Shown here in pieces: positions 59,250-64,000 of a DNA stretch of 64,000 nucleotides. The notes under the pieces were generated by a model, which saw only the letters and a program-made list of their open reading frames with translations, made no database searches and was not told the origin of the DNA. Source of the stretch: Gammaproteobacteria bacterium (GTDB taxonomy: Bacteria > Pseudomonadota > Gammaproteobacteria > Steroidobacterales > GCA-2729495); contig JAUHYQ010000005.1 in the NCBI GenBank assembly GCA_030426355.1, positions 124,001 to 188,000 on the forward strand, in the 5' to 3' direction. Every line of letters begins with the position of its first letter. Positions within the stretch are counted from its first letter, which is position 1. Position numbers and translations under genes: made by a program.

Positions 59250-60389
59250 ATGATGCGTCCTGGCTATTTGACATCCCTGCTGTTGCTGACCGGTTTAGCG
59301 GCCGGAAGCTTGCATGCGCAGGTCCTTCCGGAGGAGCGTGCCGATATTTTGTATCACTCCTACGATGGCGGTGGAGTAAAAATTACCGGCCCGTCTTTCC
59401 TGGCGCGGGCGAATGTCGGCGACAAGGTTTCGCTGTCATCCAATTACTACGTAGACTCAATCAGCAGCGCCTCCATCGACGTGCTGAGTTACGCGAGTCC
59501 GTACGACGAAGAGCGTAAAGAGTTGTCGCTTGGCGCGGATTTCATTGTTGGCGAGGCGGTCGTTTCCGCGGGTTATACCAACAGTGACGAGAATGATTTC
59601 GAAGCGCGGACAGCCTATCTGGGGATCAGTCAGGAAATATTTGGCGGACTTACCACCGTAAAGCTGGGCTTTGCCAAAGGTAAAGACACAGTCGGGCAGG
59701 TGACCGACCCGCTGTTCTCAGAAGATGCAGATCGCCGTATCTACCGTCTTGGTGTGTCACAGGTGATGACCAAAAATCTGGTTGTGAACTTCGATTTTGA
59801 GGGCGTTAGTGACGAGGGCTATTTGAACAACCCTTATCGTCAGGTGCGTTTCCTGGACCCTATGGATGCACGGGGGTATCGTTTTCAGCAGGAGGTTTAT
59901 CCCAATACTCGCTCCAGCAGCGCCCTTGCGGTAACCGGGCGTTATTTTGTGGATATCAATTCGGCCGTCTACGGGGGTGCGCGCGTCTATGACGATACCT
60001 GGGGAATCAACGCATGGAACGCGCAGGCCGGCTATACCTATCGTTGGCGAGATCGCTGGCTGTTTGATTTGAGCTTCCGCCACTACGATCAGTCGGCTGC
60101 CGATTTCTACAGTGATTTGTTCCCGTTCCAGGACGCGCAGAACTTTCTCGGCCGCGACAAGGAAATCAGTACCTACACCACCCAGACCGTCAAGCTGGAT
60201 ATTACCTATGAACTCCTGCCCAACGGGTGGGGGATTGCAGAGCGGGGTACCGCTAACCTCTCTCTGGCGCGTATCATGTTCGACTATGACGATTTCAGGG
60301 ATATTCTTACAGGCGGTGCCGTCGGTGATGAGCCTCTCTACAGCTTCGACGCGGACGTGCTGCAATTCTATCTGTCATTCTGGTTCTAA
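59250..60389 (+). CDS. DUF3570 outer-membrane protein
   Basis: 379 residues with a signal peptide (LLLLTGLAAGSLHAQ). The whole mature chain is alternating beta strands ending in YLSFWF, a large outer-membrane barrel of the DUF3570 family. Typical early segment: VLPEERADILYHSYDGGGVKITGPS (trimmed: ERADILYHSYDGGG). It starts after CGGAGAG and is followed by apbE, whose start lies inside its 3' end. It is a candidate pore or sheath of the redox system. Confidence 0.88.
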   Translation: MMRPGYLTSLLLLTGLAAGSLHAQVLPEERADILYHSYDGGGVKITGPSFLARANVGDKVSLSSNYYVDSISSASIDVLSYASPYDEERKELSLGADFIVGEAVVSAGYTNSDENDFEARTAYLGISQEIFGGLTTVKLGFAKGKDTVGQVTDPLFSEDADRRIYRLGVSQVMTKNLVVNFDFEGVSDEGYLNNPYRQVRFLDPMDARGYRFQQEVYPNTRSSSALAVTGRYFVDINSAVYGGARVYDDTWGINAWNAQAGYTYRWRDRWLFDLSFRHYDQSAADFYSDLFPFQDAQNFLGRDKEISTYTTQTVKLDITYELLPNGWGIAERGTANLSLARIMFDYDDFRDILTGGAVGDEPLYSFDADVLQFYLSFWF

Positions 60390-61377
60390 TAGCCGCAGTT
60401 TTTCGTCGGCAATAATCTCGGCCTGTGTTGCGCTGCTGTTGAGCACTTCGTTTGCACCGTCGGCGGTTGCCGAGTGGTATGGCGATGCCCAGGAGAAAAT
60501 GGGCACCCGCGTCGAGATCCAGCTTTGGGCGGACGACCCGGCTGAGGCAGAGCGATTGCTGGCGGCTGGTATGGCCGAGTTTGATCGCATCGAAGCTCTG
60601 ATGAGTACCTACATACCCGATTCCGAAATGTCGCGTGTCAATCGCCTGGCTGCCGATGAGCCGCAGCCGGTTACGGCGGAGTTGTTCGAGTTGCTGCAAA
60701 AGTCCCAGGAGATCTCTGAGCTGACCGACGGGGCATTCGATATCACCTTTGACAGCGTAGGGCAGTATTACGATTTTCGGCGGCGGCAGCGCCCGGATGC
60801 GCTGCAGATATCGGAGCACCTCGAGAATATTAATTACCGTCAGGTCGTGCTGAACGTTGCGGATCGAACCGTTGCTTTTAGTGCCGAAGGGGTACGCATC
60901 AACCTGGGCGGTATCGCCAAGGGGCATGCGGTAGAAAAAGTCATCGCCTTGCTTGCGGAAGCTGGCGTTTCACAGGGGCTGGCAACGGCGGGCGGCGATA
61001 CCCGGCTGCTGGGAAAGCGCGGCGACAAGCCCTGGGTCGTGGGCATACGTGACCCGAATGATGAGCAGGCAGTCTTTACCCGTGTGGCCCTGGATGACGA
61101 GGCTATCTCAACATCTGGCGATTACGAGCGTTTTTTTGATGAAGACGGTGTTCGTTATCACCACATACTTAGCCCTTCGAGCGGTCGGCCTGCGACAGGC
61201 GTTCGCAGCGTTAGCGTAATCGGGCCGAGCGCGACGGTAACGGACGGGTTGTCTACCAGCCTGTTCGTTATGGGCCCCGAGAAGGCCATGGAGCTTATCG
61301 GCCGGCTCACCGACTACGAAGCGCTGATCATCACTGACGACGAATATTTTTTCTCTCCCGGACTGTCGCCCGACTGA
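60328..61377 (+). CDS. apbE: FAD:protein FMN transferase (ApbE family)
   Basis: 349 residues if started at ATG 60328, inside the DUF3570 gene (62-bp overlap); the frame has no other usual start before the signal-like SAIISACVALLLSTSFAPSAVA, so the start is uncertain. ApbE motifs are complete: GGIAKGHAVEK, AGGDTRLLG...WVVGI, STSGDYERFF...HHILSPSSGRPA and TDGLSTSLFVMG. It attaches FMN by phosphoester to a Thr/Ser in exported proteins, using FAD and Mg. No clear DxxSGAT target occurs in the neighbouring proteins. Unlike many ApbE proteins it has no lipobox. Confidence 0.88.
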   Translation: MSLSTASTRTCCNSICHSGSNSRSFSSAIISACVALLLSTSFAPSAVAEWYGDAQEKMGTRVEIQLWADDPAEAERLLAAGMAEFDRIEALMSTYIPDSEMSRVNRLAADEPQPVTAELFELLQKSQEISELTDGAFDITFDSVGQYYDFRRRQRPDALQISEHLENINYRQVVLNVADRTVAFSAEGVRINLGGIAKGHAVEKVIALLAEAGVSQGLATAGGDTRLLGKRGDKPWVVGIRDPNDEQAVFTRVALDDEAISTSGDYERFFDEDGVRYHHILSPSSGRPATGVRSVSVIGPSATVTDGLSTSLFVMGPEKAMELIGRLTDYEALIITDDEYFFSPGLSPD

Positions 61378-61414
61378 CCACGGTTGCGGCTCAACAAGGT
61401 TTGACGTAGAGTCG

Positions 61415-61640
61415 CATTCAGCCTCGACTGGTGAACGCCTGCAGTCATGCAGGAGTTAAACGGGAAGACGGTGCGCTGCAAAGCAATCCCGTCACTGCCC
61501 CCGCAACGGTAAATGAGTCAGGCGGTTACGAAGCCACTGCGTCTTTAGGCGTGGGAAGGCAACCGCCAATAGCACGGCAGTTATGCGTGCTGCTCATGAG
61601 TCCGGAGACCGGCCCGTCGAGTATTCCACCATTCAGTCGC
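61415..61640 (+). ncRNA. Cobalamin (AdoCbl) riboswitch controlling btuB
   Basis: All landmarks of the class occur in order: GGTGAACGCC-type start (61430), TTAAACGGGAA (61456-61466), GGTGCG, AATCCCGTCACTGCCCCCGC (61485-61504), GCCACTG (61533), GGGAAGGC (61553-61560) and the B12 box GAGTCCGGAGACCGGCC (61598-61614). The RNA folds on adenosylcobalamin and would shut off the B12 receptor gene starting at 61723. It fills the 345-bp gap after apbE. Confidence 0.96.
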
Positions 61641-61722
61641 GGCGGGCGATCTGTGGAGATTCAGTTCTCTCCCTCCCCGATTGATTTGTACGCAGTTGCG
61701 GGGTGATCTGCGGGAGAACAAC

Positions 61723-63663
61723 ATGTCCGATAAAACCTTAGTTAGCTTTAGAGCGCTCACGTTGATGGGAGCGTTAATCGGCTGTCCGCAGCTTTGGGCA
61801 GCGGAAAGTCTGGATGACGATCTGCGCGGTACCGATCAGTTAATTGTCTCCGCATCGCGGGCAGCGTTGCAGCTTAATCGTGTCGGTAACGCAGTGACGG
61901 TTATCGACCATGAGCAAATTGAACGTCGCCAGGCGCGTTACGTCACCGATTTGCTGCGCTCGGTGCCCGGCTTTGCCATCAGTCGCAGCGGTGTGGAGGG
62001 CACGCAAACCCAGGTTCGAGTGCGCGGTTCGGAAGCCAACCACATCCTCGTTTTGATCGATGGGGTGCGCGCAAACGATCCCGCTACCAGCGATGAATTT
62101 CGTTGGGAACAGCTGACCACCGCGAATATAGAACGTATTGAAATCGTCCGGGGCCCGCAAAGCGCACTTTGGGGCAGCGACGCGATCGCGGGCGTAGTGA
62201 ATATCATCACCACTGATGGTGCGGACACATCCGCCATGAGTGCCTACACTGATGCAGGATCCAATAGTGCGCTGAATGCAGGGCTAAGCGGTGTCCTGAG
62301 TGAAGCAGACTGGCGCTTTAACGCAGGTGTCGAGCGGTTGAAAACCGATGGCGAAAATATTTCCCGCGTGGGCGACGAGAGAGACGATTCCGAAACCACA
62401 ACCGCAAATTTCGGCGCAAGGTTCGCCGCGGATAACGGGCTGAATCTGAATTTCGGGCTGCGTGCTGTTGATTCCCGCACGCAAACAGACCCGGTGGATT
62501 TTGGCACCGGATTACCCGCCGATGCTGATCGCGTCACCGATGCCAAAACGCTCGCGGCCAATGTTGGTGTGCGTCTTAAGAGCGCATCGGGCAAGGTGGC
62601 GAATCAGGTGTCATTGCGCTGGTTTGATTCAGATAACCGCTTTCTGGTTGAAGGCGCGGAAGACGCCGCGACGCTGTCGGATCGCCTGACCGTTGCCTGG
62701 CAGTCCGATTTCGCTTTAGACGCGGATGCACTATCGCTGGCCGTCGAACATGAAGTAACGCGCTACGAACAGCGCGGTGCGGTCGGATTCGGTGACCCCA
62801 ATCAAAAACAGAAGATCGATGTGACCAGTTTCGTGGTGGATTATCAGGGTCGTATCGGCGAACAGCTGAGCTGGTTGTTGGGCGGCCGCTACGACGACAA
62901 CAGTGATTTCGATGATTCCCTGAATGGCCGTCTGGCTTTGGCGTGGGATACCGATGAATCGCTGACTTTGCGCGGAAGCGTTGGCACCGGGCAGAAGAAC
63001 CCCACTTTTACCGAGCGCTTTGGCTTTTTCCCCGCGATGTTTATCGGCAATCCTGATTTGCAGCCCGAGAAGTCCACCTCTTACGAACTCGGTTTTGACA
63101 AACGATTCCTTGGCGGTGATCTGGAGACACAGGTTTCGGTTTTTCGACAAAATCTGAAAGATGAGATCAATGGCTTTGTTGCGGTTCCGGGAGGATTTAC
63201 CGCCCTGAATGTCGCCGGCAAAAGTCGGCGCAGCGGGGCAGAGCTTTCAGCCAGTTGGCAATTGCACAGCAGGGTTGAGCTAGGTGGCAATTACACTTAC
63301 ATAGATTCCGAGCAAAAAGACGCTGCGGGTGTGAAACAAGCGGAGATTCGACGGCCCAGACACAGTGGATCGTTATGGACGCGCTACGATTCCGAGGATG
63401 AGCGATTCAGCGCAACCCTGAACGTAGATTACAGCGGCGCACAGACGGATACGTTTTTCCCGCCGTTTCCGGCGCCATCTGAGGTTGTGTCCCTGGGCCA
63501 GCGTTGGCTGGTCGATCTGACTGCCCAGTACGCCGTAACCAAGGAGTTAACCGTGTTTGTGCGCGGTACCAATTTACTCGACGAAGACTACGAAGAGGTC
63601 TATGGCTACAACACGCTGGGACGCGCAGCGTACCTGGGGCTACGGGCAAATTTCGGAGATTAG
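61723..63663 (+). CDS. btuB: TonB-dependent cobalamin receptor BtuB
   Basis: 646 residues from ATG 61723 behind GGGAGAA. Signal peptide, TonB box DQLIVSAS, plug with IDGVRANDPAT and EIVRGPQSALWGSDAIAGVVNI, and a barrel ending in LRANF. The length, the plug and the cobalamin riboswitch directly upstream identify it as the B12 receptor. No btuCDF or cob genes are in view, so inner-membrane uptake lies elsewhere. Confidence 0.95.
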   Translation: MSDKTLVSFRALTLMGALIGCPQLWAAESLDDDLRGTDQLIVSASRAALQLNRVGNAVTVIDHEQIERRQARYVTDLLRSVPGFAISRSGVEGTQTQVRVRGSEANHILVLIDGVRANDPATSDEFRWEQLTTANIERIEIVRGPQSALWGSDAIAGVVNIITTDGADTSAMSAYTDAGSNSALNAGLSGVLSEADWRFNAGVERLKTDGENISRVGDERDDSETTTANFGARFAADNGLNLNFGLRAVDSRTQTDPVDFGTGLPADADRVTDAKTLAANVGVRLKSASGKVANQVSLRWFDSDNRFLVEGAEDAATLSDRLTVAWQSDFALDADALSLAVEHEVTRYEQRGAVGFGDPNQKQKIDVTSFVVDYQGRIGEQLSWLLGGRYDDNSDFDDSLNGRLALAWDTDESLTLRGSVGTGQKNPTFTERFGFFPAMFIGNPDLQPEKSTSYELGFDKRFLGGDLETQVSVFRQNLKDEINGFVAVPGGFTALNVAGKSRRSGAELSASWQLHSRVELGGNYTYIDSEQKDAAGVKQAEIRRPRHSGSLWTRYDSEDERFSATLNVDYSGAQTDTFFPPFPAPSEVVSLGQRWLVDLTAQYAVTKELTVFVRGTNLLDEDYEEVYGYNTLGRAAYLGLRANFGD

Positions 63664-63707
63664 GCGGAATAATTAGTCCCGATTCCTTTCCATAACTCCT
63701 GCCGAAG

Positions 63708-63723
63708 CGTGACCCGTGTCACA
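63708..63723. promoter_or_regulatory. Candidate CRP/Clp-type operator
   Basis: CGTGA-CCCGTG-TCACA matches the TGTGA-N6-TCACA consensus at nine of ten positions. It lies about 70 bp before the c-di-GMP riboswitch, so it could set transcription of the same unseen gene. A single site seen by eye, so modest weight. Confidence 0.45.
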
Positions 63724-63789
63724 GGATTGGCCGGGTATCCCTGCGACCATATGCAAGTGCTCCGCTCGCCGCCCATTGCGGTTAGCGGG

Positions 63790-63875
63790 GCATAAAACAG
63801 GGCAAACCCGTCGAAAGGCGGGGACGCAAAGCCACCGGTCTAAAGTTTAGGTAGCAAAGACAGCGGGGCTGCATA
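63790..63875 (+). ncRNA. Cyclic-di-GMP class I riboswitch (GEMM-I)
   Basis: Landmarks: CAGGGCAAACCC (63799-63810), tetraloop CGAAAG, the invariant GGGACGCAAAGCC (63821-63833), ACCGGTCTAA (63834-63843), and a terminal GTAGC...AGCGGGGCTGC (63852-63872). This is the GEMM-I aptamer, which binds c-di-GMP. On plus strand; its target starts beyond 64000. Confidence 0.9.
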
Positions 63876-64000
63876 CGTTTGCGTGCGCCGTTTGGCCGTG
63901 CCCTGTGACATTTGAACAGTCACACGAGTGGGTACGATGGTGCAAGGTCGAAACAGGCGAGACCCGGACAAACCAGCGAAGCTTCGCTTCGCTAAAGGCA

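Larger units (their letters stand above)
63664..64000 (+). other. Non-coding leader region reaching the window edge
   Basis: 337 bp without a supported gene. It contains a CRP-like palindrome (63708-63723), a c-di-GMP riboswitch (63790-63875), the inverted pair TGTGAC/GTCACA (near 63902-63922), and a perfect hairpin AGCGAAGC-TTC-GCTTCGCT at the end (near 63973). The controlled gene lies beyond the window. Confidence 0.75.

Noticed and set aside
63902-63922. TGTGAC...GTCACA as a second CRP site
   Set aside because: The spacer is nine bases between hexamers, not the CRP arrangement; it more likely forms an RNA hairpin.

Overview
The window is a protein-dense, moderately GC-rich stretch of chromosome from an aerobic Gram-negative bacterium, most likely a free-living gammaproteobacterium. 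The evidence is four outer-membrane beta-barrel or TonB-receptor systems, Tat and lipoprotein signals, proBA, purU, fadD, a type I DAHP synthase, a Pseudomonas-type copA/copB pair and a PEP-CTERM-like protein. I cannot name the genus. I see no rRNA, tRNA, CRISPR array, prophage or insertion sequence. About 50 protein genes are supported, plus two riboswitches (cobalamin at 61415-61640, cyclic-di-GMP class I at 63790-63875) and several intrinsic terminators.

Left arm (1-15.7 kb). A catabolic-looking group holds a lipoprotein flavoenzyme cut by the window edge, a protein of unknown family, an MFS permease, a Rieske oxygenase, a tandem alpha/beta-hydrolase lacking both nucleophilic serines, a Tat-exported short-chain dehydrogenase and a beta-propeller. 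Next come a Ser/Thr kinase with a PP2C phosphatase, DAHP synthase, a TolB-like lipoprotein, and a minus-strand kamA-like / purU / DMT-permease group.

Copper locus (15.8-21.4 kb): a small DUF2946-like secreted protein, a TonB receptor, a His/Cys-rich secreted protein, CopA multicopper oxidase and CopB.

Central metabolism (21.5-39.9 kb): acyl-CoA dehydrogenase, a Cys/Met-metabolism PLP enzyme, a large secreted HAF/Calx-beta protein, isopentenyl-diphosphate isomerase translationally coupled to a fused HMG-CoA reductase-mevalonate kinase, fadD, a crotonase-fold enzyme, a MaoC enzyme, an MFS permease and pterin dehydratase. Acetolactate synthase large and small subunits are divergent, and the small subunit leads into proB-proA.

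Right arm (39.9-64 kb). A TonB receptor and a 1321-residue ATPase-TM-propeller-P-domain protein diverge from a 38-bp gap. After a SYLF protein, a small dimeric-barrel protein and a PEP-CTERM-like protein come two divergent operons (48782-61377). The minus-strand one encodes a c-type-haem protein, a di-haem LamG lipoprotein and a Tat-exported DUF1501 protein. The plus-strand one encodes a di-haem propeller lipoprotein resembling the hydrazine-synthase-alpha family, an SH3/beta-barrel protein, a second barrel, a TlpA-like thioredoxin, a DUF4266 lipoprotein, a DUF3570 barrel and ApbE. Every product appears exported, so I infer a cell-envelope redox system; it is the best candidate here for something undescribed. 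btuB under a cobalamin riboswitch follows, and the window ends inside the leader of an unseen gene that carries a c-di-GMP riboswitch.
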